Shown: one piece after another, positions 8,533 through 17,484 of the stretch
Layout of the letters: each line of letters opens with the position of its first letter
How positions within the stretch are numbered: position 1 is the stretch's first letter
Source: Bosea sp. ANAM02
GTDB lineage: Bacteria > Pseudomonadota > Alphaproteobacteria > Rhizobiales > Beijerinckiaceae
Assembly: GCF_011764485.1 (NCBI RefSeq)
Contig: NZ_AP022848.1
Coordinates: 3,624,001 to 3,688,000, forward strand
Length of the DNA: 64,000 nucleotides
Direction of reading: 5' to 3'
Made by a program: the position numbers and the translations under genes
Notes under the pieces: model-generated
Database searches by the model: none
Seen by the model: the letters and a program-made list of their open reading frames with translations, nothing else
Told to the model about the DNA's origin: nothing

Positions 8533-9816
8533 TCAAACCGCCTCGAAAGCCTGCGCCAGATCCGAGATCAGGTCCTCGATGTTCTCGATGCCGACAGAGA
8601 TGCGGATCAGGGCGTCGGTCAGGCCGATCTCCTCGCGCAATTCGCGGGCGACGCCGGAATGCGTCATCGCGGCCGGATGCGAGACCAGCGTCTCGGTGCC
8701 GCCGAGGCTGACCGCGAGCTTCATGATCTGGAGATTGTCGAGCACGGCGAAAGCTTCCTTCTCGCCGCCCTTGACGTCGAAGGCGAAGGTGGAGCCCGCC
8801 GCCGTGCACTGGCGGTCGAAGACGGCCTTGCGCGGATCGCCGTCCTTGAGGTTGCCGAGATAGTGGACCCGGGCGACCTTGGGATGGCTCTCGAGATATT
8901 CCGCCACGAGCTTGGCGTTCTCGTTGGCGCGGCTCATGCGGATGTCGAGCGTCTCCAGAGAGCGCATCAGCATCCAGCAGGAATTCGGGTCGGCCTGGGT
9001 GCCGAGCGAGCCGCGCCAGGCCTTGACCTGTCGCACCAGCGCCTCGGAGCCGCTGATCGAGCCGCCGACGAGGTCGGAGTGGCCGCCGACATATTTGGTC
9101 AGCGAGAGCAGCGAGAGATCGGCGCCCTGCTTCAGCGGCTTCTGGTATTTCGGGCCGAGCATGGTGTTGTCGACGACGACGGGCGGGCGATGGCCCTGCG
9201 ACGTCTCAAGCTCGTCGGCGATCATCTTGCAGGCGGCAAGGTCGACGAGGCCGTTGGTCGGGTTGGCCGGGGTCTCGACCAGGATCATCGCGACGCGGCC
9301 CTTGGCGGCGGCTTCCTTGGCAACCTGCCGCATCTGGGCGACGTCGAGCCCGTCGGTGAAGCCGAAGGGCGTGACGCCGAAGGCGCCCATCTGGTTCTTC
9401 AGCAGGGTCTCGGTACCACCATAGAGCGGGCGCGAATGCAGGATCGTGTCGCCCGGCCGCAGGAAGGCGAAGCAGGTCGTCGCGATCGCCGCCATGCCCG
9501 AGGCGAAGACGGCGCATTTCTCGGCCTCATCCCAGATCGCCAGGCGATCCTCGAGGATTTCCATGTTGGGATGGTTGAAGCGCGAATAGACGAGGCCGGG
9601 CTTCTCGCCGGGCTTGGGCTGGCGCCGCCCAGAGGTGAAATCGAAGAAATCCTTGCCCTGCTGGGCGTTCTCGAAGACGAAGGTCGAGGTCAGGAAGACC
9701 GGCGGCTTGAGCGAGCCTTCCGACATGGCCGGCGAATAGCCGAAGCCCATCATCAGCGTCTCGGGATGGAGCTTGCGGTTGGCGATCCGGTCCTTGTGGT
9801 AGTTGTCTTGGCTCAT
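8533..9816 (-). CDS. Cystathionine gamma-synthase/methionine gamma-lyase family PLP enzyme
   Basis: A fold-type I PLP enzyme of 427 residues of the Cys/Met metabolism family. It carries the YSRFNHPN motif near residue 75, the phosphate-binding ASGMAAIAT loop, and the PLP lysine in SLTKYVGGH. The ATG at 9816 is chosen because GGGAG sits eight bases upstream; an in-frame start at 9861 lacks one. The reaction (methionine gamma-lyase, O-acylhomoserine sulfhydrylase or cystathionine gamma-synthase) cannot be fixed from sequence. The divergently transcribed Lrp-type regulator recalls the MdeR-MdeA arrangement of pseudomonads and favours amino acid catabolism by gamma-elimination; that is inference. 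Confidence 0.88.
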   Translation of the reverse strand: MSQDNYHKDRIANRKLHPETLMMGFGYSPAMSEGSLKPPVFLTSTFVFENAQQGKDFFDFTSGRRQPKPGEKPGLVYSRFNHPNMEILEDRLAIWDEAEKCAVFASGMAAIATTCFAFLRPGDTILHSRPLYGGTETLLKNQMGAFGVTPFGFTDGLDVAQMRQVAKEAAAKGRVAMILVETPANPTNGLVDLAACKMIADELETSQGHRPPVVVDNTMLGPKYQKPLKQGADLSLLSLTKYVGGHSDLVGGSISGSEALVRQVKAWRGSLGTQADPNSCWMLMRSLETLDIRMSRANENAKLVAEYLESHPKVARVHYLGNLKDGDPRKAVFDRQCTAAGSTFAFDVKGGEKEAFAVLDNLQIMKLAVSLGGTETLVSHPAAMTHSGVARELREEIGLTDALIRISVGIENIEDLISDLAQAFEAV

Positions 9817-9917
9817 GGCCGTCTCCCTTGCGATCCTGCGATGCAGGCCGGTTTCTGGCACCAGATTATTCCCATCGCCGCGCCATTGCTTGGCCGATCA
9901 GCATCATCCTAATGTGC

Positions 9918-9935
9918 AGCGAACAGCTTTCTGCT
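9918..9935. promoter_or_regulatory. Imperfect palindrome, candidate Lrp-family operator
   Basis: An 18-bp imperfect palindrome centred on AGCT (AGCGAACAGCTTTCTGCT, 12 of 18 positions symmetric). It lies 15 bases upstream of the Lrp-type gene and about 100 bases from the divergent PLP enzyme gene. Size and position suit an Lrp/AsnC site, but binding is inferred. Confidence 0.35.
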
Positions 9936-9949
9936 CATTTTCGACAGGG

Positions 9950-10420
9950 ATGGAGCATATCGTGCTCGACAGCATCGACCGCCGGATTCTCGCCGTACTG
10001 CGCGAGGACGGGCGCATCACCAACCAGGACCTGTCACAGCGGGTCGGACTGTCGCCGACGCCGTGCCTCCGGCGCCTGAAGCGGCTGGAGGAGACCGGCG
10101 TCATCCAGGGCTACACGGCGATCGTTGACCCCAAGGCTTATGGTCTGCCCTTCAGCGTCTTCGTCTCGGTGCGGCTGACCCAACAAAACCAGGAGCAGAT
10201 CGCCGAATTCGAGAAGGCCGTCGAAAGCTGGAGCGAGGTCGCCGAGTGCTATCTCATGACCGGCTCGCAGGACTATCTGCTGCGCGTCGTCACCGACGGC
10301 ATCGAGGGCTACGAGCGCTTCCTGAAGCAGAAGGCGACGCGACTGAAATGCATCCAGTCGGTCGAATCCAATTTCGCGCTGGCGACGATCAAAAAGCGCT
10401 CCGGCCTGCCGCCGGTCTGA
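9950..10420 (+). CDS. Lrp/AsnC family transcriptional regulator
   Basis: A 156-residue DNA-binding regulator. The N-terminal helix-turn-helix covers about residues 8-55 (LSQRVGLSPTPCLRRLKRLEE), and the C-terminal RAM ligand-binding domain runs from about residue 70 to 150, with the conserved GSQDYLLRV turn. Family members sense amino acids and assemble as octamers. The start is the ATG just after GACAGG; an upstream in-frame extension to 9803 runs through the divergent gene's promoter and is not coding. It is divergent from the PLP sulfur amino acid enzyme and probably controls it in response to that enzyme's substrate. Confidence 0.92.
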   Translation: MEHIVLDSIDRRILAVLREDGRITNQDLSQRVGLSPTPCLRRLKRLEETGVIQGYTAIVDPKAYGLPFSVFVSVRLTQQNQEQIAEFEKAVESWSEVAECYLMTGSQDYLLRVVTDGIEGYERFLKQKATRLKCIQSVESNFALATIKKRSGLPPV

Positions 10421-11440
10421 TCAGCTCCGGCCGCGATCCATGGCGCGGCGCACGACCTGCGTGACCTCGCTGTCCGACAGGAACAGGTCGTGGCGCAGCA
10501 TGCTCCAGCCTCGCCCGGACGTATCCGCAACCCTGACGCCCAAGGCCTCCAGCCGCGAACGGTCGGCCGCGCCGGCGCGCGCGACGCCGCCGGCGATGCG
10601 GGCGGAGACGGCGAGCGCGCGGTCGCCGGGATCGATGATCACGGTCATGCGCTGGGCCAAGGGCCCGAGCTTCTTCACCGTCTGCTCGAAGGCGTCGATA
10701 TCGACATCGGGCGAGGCGAGCACGACCGAGCCGATCCGGGCGTAGATCTCCTGGGAATCGCGCAGTTCGCGCAGGCCTTCCAGCGTCAGGAACGTACCCA
10801 TCGAATGGGCGACGATATGGATGCGCCCGACGGTCGGATTGGCGACCAGCGCCTGCAACGACTGGACGAAGCCGTCGCGCGACCAGAGCGCGCTCTCACG
10901 ATCATAGGCATAGTCGAAGAGCTTCCCGCCGGAGGGCCAGGTGAACAGCGCCGTGCGTCCCTGGAATTCCAGCGAGTGCGAGAGCTGGCCGGCGCTGCGC
11001 GCCGCTGTCTCGAAGGTCTCGTTGAAGCCGTGGATATAGAGCAGCACGTCGCGCCCGTTCACGGCGTCCGAGAAGGCCCGCACCGCGTCCGTCGAGGTTT
11101 CGCGGGACACGCCGAGCACGGCCCAGTCGCCGCTGACGGCCGAGGACACGCGCCCCGAGATGCCGCGTCCCGGCGGGGATAGCCGCGCCTCGGCGAAGGT
11201 CAACGGGCCACGATCCGTGTTGAAGAAAGGCGTGGCATTGCCGGTCGAGCGGCGCGTCGTCATGACGAGCAGGCGCGGATCCTTGCCGAGCGCCGAGCTA
11301 TCGGCCCGCTCCGGCTCGGAGAACGGCGACACGCTGGCCTCGCTCTGCGCGCAGGCGGCGAGGCCGAGCGGCAGGAACGCGGCGAGAGCCAGCGAACGGC
11401 ATGAAAAGGCGCGCCTTGTCACGGGCATTGGGACGGACAT
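10421..11440 (-). CDS. DUF900 alpha/beta hydrolase, lipoprotein
   Basis: A 339-residue protein. The signal peptide ends in a lipobox (LAAC, Cys30), so the mature protein is probably a lipid-anchored periplasmic hydrolase. The DUF900 alpha/beta-hydrolase domain shows LLYIHGFN (oxyanion region, about residue 133), the TALFTWPSGG strand, and a nucleophile elbow AHSMG with Ser213. Asp and His partners are plausible further on (SPDVDID, LRHDLFL). Substrate unknown. It is followed at once by the stop of the convergent Lrp gene. The gene upstream on the same strand (11563-12714) is a paralogue with the same architecture, so this is a tandem duplication. Confidence 0.85.
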   Translation of the reverse strand: MSVPMPVTRRAFSCRSLALAAFLPLGLAACAQSEASVSPFSEPERADSSALGKDPRLLVMTTRRSTGNATPFFNTDRGPLTFAEARLSPPGRGISGRVSSAVSGDWAVLGVSRETSTDAVRAFSDAVNGRDVLLYIHGFNETFETAARSAGQLSHSLEFQGRTALFTWPSGGKLFDYAYDRESALWSRDGFVQSLQALVANPTVGRIHIVAHSMGTFLTLEGLRELRDSQEIYARIGSVVLASPDVDIDAFEQTVKKLGPLAQRMTVIIDPGDRALAVSARIAGGVARAGAADRSRLEALGVRVADTSGRGWSMLRHDLFLSDSEVTQVVRRAMDRGRS

Positions 11441-11562
11441 CCGGTCAGAATGAGAAGGGCCGAACTGGCGGCCGGACCTCTAAAGACAGGTCAAGGCGGC
11501 CAGAATGCGGCAGGCGGTCCCGTTCCTGCTCGAAGCAGCACCGGCGTTGCGCGGCGGCGACA

Positions 11563-12714
11563 TCACGGCACGGCGCCGGAAATGATCTGGATCGGCGCGG
11601 TGACGACGAGCCCGACGGTGGAGCCAACCGTGCCGACGACGCCGCCGGCGATATCGCCGACCCTGTCGCCGAATTGCGGCCCGGCGAAGCCGATACCCTT
11701 GTCCTGCTGCAGCCTTTGCCCGATGAGCTGCACCACTTTCGGCGAGGACGCGAATTTCGCGTGGTTGAGGTTGTCGCCGGAGGAGACTTCCGACAGGTCG
11801 ATCAGGCGCACGCCGAGCTTCTCCAGCTCCGCGATCGTTTCGGTATCCTTGCTGGACACGGCGCCCAGCCGCTTCTTGTCACCGGCGAAGCGTCGGGAAA
11901 AGTCGAGCGCCCTGTCGTCGGCCGAGACGAAAACGGTCAGCGGCCGCCGGATCGAGCGCATCTGCGTCCTGAACACGTCGAGGTCGACATCCGGCGCCGC
12001 GAGCATGACGTCACGCAGCTTGCCGCCGAAGCTGCCGTCGCCGCGAATCGCGGCCTGGCGCAGCGTCTCCAGCGTCAGGAGCGTGCCCATCGAGTGAGCA
12101 AGGATATCCATGCGCGACGGGCCGAGATCGCGGGCGATGGCGCGCAGGTTCAGCTCGAGGAAATCCCGCGAGTAGAAGGCGCTTTCGCGATCGTAGGGAT
12201 AGGCCAGCAACTGCCCGCGCGAGGGCCAGGTGAACAGCACCGGCACGCCCTTGAACCCGGAATCATAGACGATCTGGGCAAAGCGATAGGCCGCATCGGC
12301 AAAGTTCGTGTTGTAGCCGTGGACGAAGACCAGCACGTCGCGCTGGGAGGCCGGCCGGCGCTGCAACTCCTTGCGAACGTCGGAAACGACCGGCGCGAGA
12401 TCGAGCTTCTGGATATAGGTCGCGGTAAAATGCTTGGCCGGATCGCCCGGTCCCGAATCGGGCAGCTCCAGGCTTCCGGACTTGTGAACCCGCGGCACGG
12501 TAATGTCGAGGCGGGCGAAGGAGAGCTTCGGCCCGCGCTCACCGCTGAAATAGACCGGCTGCGCCGAGACCTCGCGCGTCGTCGCGACATAGATCTGGAT
12601 GGTTCCGGCGACGTCGGCCTTGGGAGCCTGGCTCAGTTCCAGCACGCGTGGCGTTCCGCAGGCCGCGAGCGCCAGCGGGAGAAACAGGGCCAACAGGAAA
12701 ACACGAAGCCGCAT
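11563..12714 (-). CDS. DUF900 alpha/beta hydrolase, lipoprotein (paralogue)
   Basis: A 383-residue protein from the ATG at 12714, which gives a tidy signal peptide (MRLRVFLLALFLPLALAAC). The reading frame runs seven codons further upstream. The lipobox Cys is residue 19 from this start. The DUF900 domain has FVHGYNTNF, VLFTWPSRGQLLAYPYDRESA and an AHSMG nucleophile elbow, closely matching the neighbour at 10421-11440. A C-terminal tail of about 40 residues, Gly/Val-rich and hydrophobic (VGDIAGGVVGTVG), is absent from the neighbour and could be membrane-active. Function unknown; a lipase or esterase of the envelope is the conservative guess. Confidence 0.83.
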   Translation of the reverse strand: MRLRVFLLALFLPLALAACGTPRVLELSQAPKADVAGTIQIYVATTREVSAQPVYFSGERGPKLSFARLDITVPRVHKSGSLELPDSGPGDPAKHFTATYIQKLDLAPVVSDVRKELQRRPASQRDVLVFVHGYNTNFADAAYRFAQIVYDSGFKGVPVLFTWPSRGQLLAYPYDRESAFYSRDFLELNLRAIARDLGPSRMDILAHSMGTLLTLETLRQAAIRGDGSFGGKLRDVMLAAPDVDLDVFRTQMRSIRRPLTVFVSADDRALDFSRRFAGDKKRLGAVSSKDTETIAELEKLGVRLIDLSEVSSGDNLNHAKFASSPKVVQLIGQRLQQDKGIGFAGPQFGDRVGDIAGGVVGTVGSTVGLVVTAPIQIISGAVP

Positions 12715-12846
12715 CGCCACGCACATCATCGCCAAGTGGTCTCACCGCTTCGGCGGATTCACAAGAGGCGCGCATGACACAGTGATGAAGCAAGTGCAGC
12801 GCCGGAGCGCCTTGTCGCCCATGCCGGCAGCTTGCTAACTGGCAAC

Positions 12847-13833
12847 ATGGTCGACAGCAGCCCTCCAGCCGATCCGCTCGGCGATGCGATCCTCGCCGGC
12901 GAGCGCGCGGCCCTGGCGCGCGCGATCACGCTGGCGGAATCGTGGCGCGCCGACCATCGCGAGCAGGCACAGGCCCTGATCCAACGGCTGCTGCCCCATA
13001 CCGGACGGGCCATCCGCGTCGGCATCACCGGCGTGCCGGGCGTCGGCAAGTCGACCACGATCGATGCGCTGGGAACCTATCTGACGGAGAAAGGCCACAA
13101 GGTCGCGGTGCTGGCGGTCGACCCCTCCTCGACGCGTACCGGCGGCTCGATCCTCGGCGACAAGACGCGAATGGCAAGGCTCGCGGTCGATCCCGACGCC
13201 TATATCCGCCCTTCCCCGTCCTCGGGCACGCTCGGCGGCGTCGCGGCCAAGACGCGCGAGACCATGCTGCTCTGCGAGGCCGCCGGCTTCGACGTGATCC
13301 TGGTCGAGACGGTCGGCGTCGGCCAGTCGGAGACGGCGGTGGCCGATCTCACCGATTTCTTCCTCGTGCTGATGCTGCCCAATGCCGGCGACGAATTGCA
13401 GGGCATCAAGAAGGGCATCATCGAACTCGCCGACATGATCGCGGTCAACAAGGCCGATGGCGACGGCGCGACGCTTGCCCGTGCGGCGGCGGCCCAGTAC
13501 AGGGCCGCGCTGCACATCCTGGCCCCGGCTTCGCCCCTGTGGAGCACGCCGGTCGTGACGATCTCGGGGCTGACCGGGCTCGGCCTCGATGCCCTCTGGA
13601 CGAAGATCGAGGAGCATCGCGGCCGTTTCGATGCCAAGGGCCTGATCGCCGAGAAGCGCCGCAAGCAGGACGTGAAATGGATGTGGGCGATGGTGCAGGA
13701 CCGATTGCAAGCCAGGCTCCGACACGATCCTGCGCTGAAGGCCCGCACACCGGAATTGGAAGCCGCCGTCGCCGCCGGCCGCCTGCCCCCGACCTCGGCG
13801 GCCGACGAAATCGCGCGGGCGCTGGGATTGTAG
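12847..13833 (+). CDS. meaB: Methylmalonyl-CoA mutase-associated GTPase MeaB
   Basis: A 328-residue G-protein chaperone (ArgK/MeaB family) that gates cofactor loading of methylmalonyl-CoA mutase and protects it from inactivation. The P-loop GVPGVGKST is at residues 62-70. A switch region with ETVGVGQSE and the NKADGDG base-recognition motif (NKxD) follow, with a dimerising C-terminal helix pair. The start is the ATG of MVDSSPP; a TTG five codons upstream is the alternative. Its client is presumably scpA at 27-2192, which is not adjacent. Confidence 0.95.
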   Translation: MVDSSPPADPLGDAILAGERAALARAITLAESWRADHREQAQALIQRLLPHTGRAIRVGITGVPGVGKSTTIDALGTYLTEKGHKVAVLAVDPSSTRTGGSILGDKTRMARLAVDPDAYIRPSPSSGTLGGVAAKTRETMLLCEAAGFDVILVETVGVGQSETAVADLTDFFLVLMLPNAGDELQGIKKGIIELADMIAVNKADGDGATLARAAAAQYRAALHILAPASPLWSTPVVTISGLTGLGLDALWTKIEEHRGRFDAKGLIAEKRRKQDVKWMWAMVQDRLQARLRHDPALKARTPELEAAVAAGRLPPTSAADEIARALGL

Positions 13834-13918
13834 CGCTCGCGCTGCGCCGACCGGTTTCAGATCGGCACGGATGGACCTGGCACGCCACTTGATCCGCAGC
13901 GGCCGAGCAGGAGTTTCC

Positions 13919-15289
13919 ATGGTGCTTTCCCGACGCAACGTTCTGGCGATGGGCCTTTTCGGCACGGCCTCGGTCGTTCTTCCGGCCCATGCCCAGTCGC
14001 GCAGCGCCGCTTCCGGGCCGCTCGGCCATCTCGGCCTCGATGCGGGCCAGTTCGGCCTGCGCTCCGGCGCCGCCGAGGATCAGTCGCGGCAGCTTCTGGC
14101 CGCCCTGAAACAGGCCGCAGCGCGCGGGGCTCCGCTGCTGCTGCCGCCCGGCCGCTATCGGATCGGCGGCGTCAATCTGCCCGAGAATGCGCGGATCGCC
14201 GGCGTGCCCGGAGAGACGCATCTCGTCACGGCCGATGGCCAACCCGTATTGATCGCCCATAATCTCGCGCGGGCCGAGCTCTCCGGGCTGAGCTTCGACG
14301 GGCTCGATATTCCCTCGGCCCAGCGCATCGGCCTGCTGACGGCGCAGAATGTCGGGGAACTCGAAGTCTCCGGCTGTGCCTTCGCCAAGGCCGGTTCGGT
14401 CGGCCTGACGCTCGATCGTTGTGGTGGACGCATCACGGCGAACCGCTTCGGCAACATGCGGGACGCCGCCCTGTTCGCGATCGATTCGAAGGGGCTGAGC
14501 GTCGAGCAGAACCGGGTCGAGGATTGCGGCAACAACGGCATCCAGATCTGGCGCAACCAGCCCGGCGACGACGGCTCCATCGTCCGGGGCAACCATGTCC
14601 TGCGCATCCGCGCCGATGCCGGCGGCAGTGGCCAGAACGGCAACGGGATCAGTGTCTTCCGCGCCGGTGGTGTCATCATCGAGGGCAACCAGCTCCGGGA
14701 TTGCGCGATGACCTTCATCCGCAACAATTCCGGCTCGGGCGTCCAGATGCTCGGCAACCAGGGGCGGCGGTGCGGCGAGGTCGGCCTCTACAGCGAATTC
14801 GCCTTCGAGGGCGCGATCATCGCCAACAACCTCGTCGAGGACTGCGCAGCCGGCGCGACCATGACCAATCTCGACCATGGCGGGCGCATCGCGATCTGCG
14901 CCAATAACATCATCCGCAGGGTCAAACGAGCCGATATGCCCTACACCAAGGACCCGGTCGGCGGCTTCGGCATCCATGTCGAGGCTGAAGCCGCGGTAAC
15001 CGGCAACGTCATCGAGGATGCGAGCGACGCCGGTATCTCGCTCGGCTGGTCCTGGGGCATGCGAAACCTCGCCGCCACCGGCAACGTCATCCGCAAGACC
15101 GGGATCGGCATCTCGGTCTCGCTGGTGCCAAAGGAGCGCAATGCGCTGATCGCCAACAACGTCATCGCCGAAGCCCGCGACGGCGCCGTGATCGGCACCG
15201 AATACGGCAAGCCCGTCACCGGCGACCTGACGAAGGGCTTTGACAGCAAGGCGGCCGGGGTCGTGGTCGCGAACAACGCGGTGCGCTGA
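13919..15289 (+). CDS. Tat-exported parallel beta-helix repeat protein (TIGR03808 type)
   Basis: A 456-residue protein. The start is the ATG at 13919, preceded by AGGAG at six bases. The N-terminus MVLSRRNVLAMG fits a twin-arginine signal (SRRNVL), with cleavage after AHAQ. The rest is made of short repeated turns rich in NN, GN and GI motifs (ANRFGNM, VRGNHVL, IIEGNQL, IIANNLV, ITGNVIE), the hallmark of a right-handed beta-helix as in pectate-lyase-like proteins. This matches the uncharacterised Tat-exported family TIGR03808 found in Hyphomicrobiales. Carbohydrate binding or lysis is possible; no catalytic site is evident. Confidence 0.85.
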   Translation: MVLSRRNVLAMGLFGTASVVLPAHAQSRSAASGPLGHLGLDAGQFGLRSGAAEDQSRQLLAALKQAAARGAPLLLPPGRYRIGGVNLPENARIAGVPGETHLVTADGQPVLIAHNLARAELSGLSFDGLDIPSAQRIGLLTAQNVGELEVSGCAFAKAGSVGLTLDRCGGRITANRFGNMRDAALFAIDSKGLSVEQNRVEDCGNNGIQIWRNQPGDDGSIVRGNHVLRIRADAGGSGQNGNGISVFRAGGVIIEGNQLRDCAMTFIRNNSGSGVQMLGNQGRRCGEVGLYSEFAFEGAIIANNLVEDCAAGATMTNLDHGGRIAICANNIIRRVKRADMPYTKDPVGGFGIHVEAEAAVTGNVIEDASDAGISLGWSWGMRNLAATGNVIRKTGIGISVSLVPKERNALIANNVIAEARDGAVIGTEYGKPVTGDLTKGFDSKAAGVVVANNAVR

Positions 15290-15313
15290 AGCTCGACCCA
15301 CCCCCAGCCCCCC

Positions 15314-15430
15314 TCCGGAGGAGCCGCGCCAGCGGCGTCTCGAAGGATGCTCCAGGAGGCTCCTGAGCGAGCTGGAACATCCTGAGAAGCCATTCCCAAG
15401 GGAATGGCTTCTCAGGATGAGGGCTCGGGA
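15314..15430. repeat. Intergenic repeat, family C (copy 1)
   Basis: A roughly 115-base element containing GGCGTCTCGAAGGATG and ending CTCAGGATGAGGGCT. Inside lies a perfect 17-bp inverted repeat with a two-base loop (15381-15397 with 15400-15416). It separates two convergent genes and may terminate both. Related copies are at 17743, 37451 and 57427. Confidence 0.8.
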
Positions 15431-15449
15431 AATGCCATAACCAACCCGC

Positions 15450-16448
15450 TCAGCCGACCGGCGCGCGGATGCGGCCGACCTCGATGCCGTTCCAGTTCTT
15501 CAGCACGGCCTCGCGCAGCGGCGCGAAGGCCGCCTGCGTAGCGTCGTCCATCGGCAGGAAGCGGGCGATCAGGGCACCGAGCGCGATCTCGGCGGCGCGG
15601 CCGGCGCCGTCATCGCATTTCAGGGCAATGCCGTAGCCAAGTTCCGGAAGCGCAGCGCAATAGACGCCCTCGGCCCCGGTCTTGGTGAAGGCGCGTGCGC
15701 CGAGCAGGTCCATCAGGCGGGTGTCATAGCGGCCGGTGCCGGCGACCATGAACGGATGGGCCGCCGCTGCCGCGCGGATGCGCGCCGCCGCCTTCGCCCG
15801 CTCCGGCCCGAAACCGTGGCCGGTGCCGAACCGGGCGAAGCCCAGCGCCAGCGCCTCGAGCGGCACGGCATAGGACGGGATCGAACAGCCGTCGATGCCC
15901 ATGCGATCGGCGCTATGGGCGGCGCCGGTCACGGCCTCCAGCGCGCCGCGCACGGCCTGCTGCACCGGGTGGCTCGCCTTCACATAACCCTCGGGGTCCT
16001 CGCCCATGTTGCAGGACAGGCAGACGAAGCCGGCATGCTTGCCGGAGCAGTTGTTGTTGAGGGCGCTCGGCTCCGCGCCCGATTTCGCCAGGGCTCGCGA
16101 CACGACTTCGTTCGAAGGCCAATGCGCGCCGCATTCGAGGCAGCCGGCGTCGCGCCCGGCCTTGCGCAGCATGGCGAGCGAGGTTTCGGCATGGAGCGGC
16201 TCGCCGGAATGCGAGGAGACGGCGAGCGCGATCTCGGCCTCGGTCAGCCCGTAGCGATCGGCGGCGCCGCTCTCGATCAAGGGTAGGCCCTGGATCGCCT
16301 TGACGGCCGAGCGCGGGAAGACCGGACGCTCGACCTCGCCCACCGAAAACACCACGCCGCCATCGGCATCGACGACGATCGCCGCGCCGCGATGGCGCGA
16401 TTCGACGGCGTTGCCGCGCGTGACCTCGGCAAGCACAGGATTTTCCAT
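15450..16448 (-). CDS. ansA: L-asparaginase, Rhizobium etli ReAV (AnsA) type
   Basis: A 332-residue asparaginase unrelated to the classical bacterial enzymes. It hydrolyses asparagine to aspartate and ammonia. It carries every signature known from R. etli ReAV at nearly identical positions: the SxxK pair Ser47/Lys50 (FPRSAVK), the zinc-site residues Cys134 and Lys137 (NNNCSGKH) and Cys188 (DGCSIPSY). The ATG at 16448 has GGGAGG in front; the longer frame to 16532 runs into the divergent gene's upstream region. It is transcribed away from a kynurenine-formamidase-like hydrolase with 159 bases between them. Confidence 0.93.
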   Translation of the reverse strand: MENPVLAEVTRGNAVESRHRGAAIVVDADGGVVFSVGEVERPVFPRSAVKAIQGLPLIESGAADRYGLTEAEIALAVSSHSGEPLHAETSLAMLRKAGRDAGCLECGAHWPSNEVVSRALAKSGAEPSALNNNCSGKHAGFVCLSCNMGEDPEGYVKASHPVQQAVRGALEAVTGAAHSADRMGIDGCSIPSYAVPLEALALGFARFGTGHGFGPERAKAAARIRAAAAAHPFMVAGTGRYDTRLMDLLGARAFTKTGAEGVYCAALPELGYGIALKCDDGAGRAAEIALGALIARFLPMDDATQAAFAPLREAVLKNWNGIEVGRIRAPVG

Positions 16449-16607
16449 GGCGACCTCCCGGAAGCTGCTATGAATTCTGGCCCGCCTGCTGCGGGCTTGC
16501 CGCCTTTTGGCGCCGGAGCGGGGTCCTGTCAAAAGCGCTGGCGCGAAGCGCGCCGGGCTGCCACGGTGCCGCCCAGCAGACCCGCGCCCTTCAGCGATGG
16601 AAGACCG

Positions 16608-17432
16608 ATGTCACCGGACTACGAGACCGAATACAACAACCGAGCCCGCGTGCCCGAACATCCGGGAATCATCGCCGGCTGGCAGACGGACGCCGCCGCC
16701 TATCGCAGTGAAGCTCTGTCCGAGCTCGACGTCTCCTATGGCGAGGGCGAGCGCCAGGCCTACGACCTGTTCAAGCCCGAAACGATGCGCGGCAACGCGC
16801 TGGTGATGTTCATCCATGGCGGCTACTGGCAGGCGCTGGACCGCAGCTATTTCTCGCATATGGCGCGTGGTCTGAACCGGCTCGGCCTGCCGGTCGCGGT
16901 CGTCGGCTACGATCTCTGCCCGCAGGTCCATCTCGGCCATATCGTCTGGGAACTGCAGCAGGCGGCGGCGGCGCTGTGGCGGCGCTTCGGCCTGCCGGTG
17001 ATCGCGACCGGCCATTCCGCCGGCGGCCATCTCAGCGCCTGCACGCTCGCCACCGACTGGAAGAACGTCGATCCCGACCTGCCGGACCAGCTCGTGCCGG
17101 CGGCCTATGGCATCTCCGGGCTCTACAATCTGAAGCCGCTCACCGAGACCAGCATCAACAAGGCGCTGAATCTCGACCTGGCCGCCGCGGAGCTGGAAAG
17201 CCCGCTGTTCTGGCCGGCGCCAGCCTCGCTGACGATGGATGCGGTGGTCGGTGGCGCGGAAAGCGACGAGTACCACAGGCAGAGCCGCCGGCTCGTCGAT
17301 GTCTGGAGCCTGGAAGGCGTGACGACGCGCTACGAGGAAATCCCCGGTGCCAACCATTTCACCGTGATCGCCGGGCTGACCGATCCCGAGAATGCGATGA
17401 CCCGACGGATCGCCGCGCTCGCCGGCGCTTGA
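16608..17432 (+). CDS. Alpha/beta hydrolase, kynurenine formamidase-like
   Basis: A 274-residue cytoplasmic hydrolase. The HGGYW motif (near residue 70) is the oxyanion signature of arylformamidases and related esterases, and the nucleophile elbow is GHSAGGH. A final His in GANHFTV completes a likely Ser-Asp-His triad. Kynurenine formamidase, which opens N-formylkynurenine in tryptophan breakdown, is the closest family known to me. No other kynurenine-pathway gene is nearby, so another ester or amide substrate is possible. The start is the ATG after GGAAGA; the frame extends further upstream without coding character. Confidence 0.82.
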   Translation: MSPDYETEYNNRARVPEHPGIIAGWQTDAAAYRSEALSELDVSYGEGERQAYDLFKPETMRGNALVMFIHGGYWQALDRSYFSHMARGLNRLGLPVAVVGYDLCPQVHLGHIVWELQQAAAALWRRFGLPVIATGHSAGGHLSACTLATDWKNVDPDLPDQLVPAAYGISGLYNLKPLTETSINKALNLDLAAAELESPLFWPAPASLTMDAVVGGAESDEYHRQSRRLVDVWSLEGVTTRYEEIPGANHFTVIAGLTDPENAMTRRIAALAGA

Positions 17433-17484
17433 TCTTACAGCGTCGAAGATTCTATCCAGACGCAACAGAGTTTCGGAGCGCGCG

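Noticed and set aside
13445..15301. A 618-residue minus-strand frame opposite meaB and the beta-helix gene
   Set aside because: It spans two confident plus-strand genes; its composition is typical of an antisense GC-rich frame.
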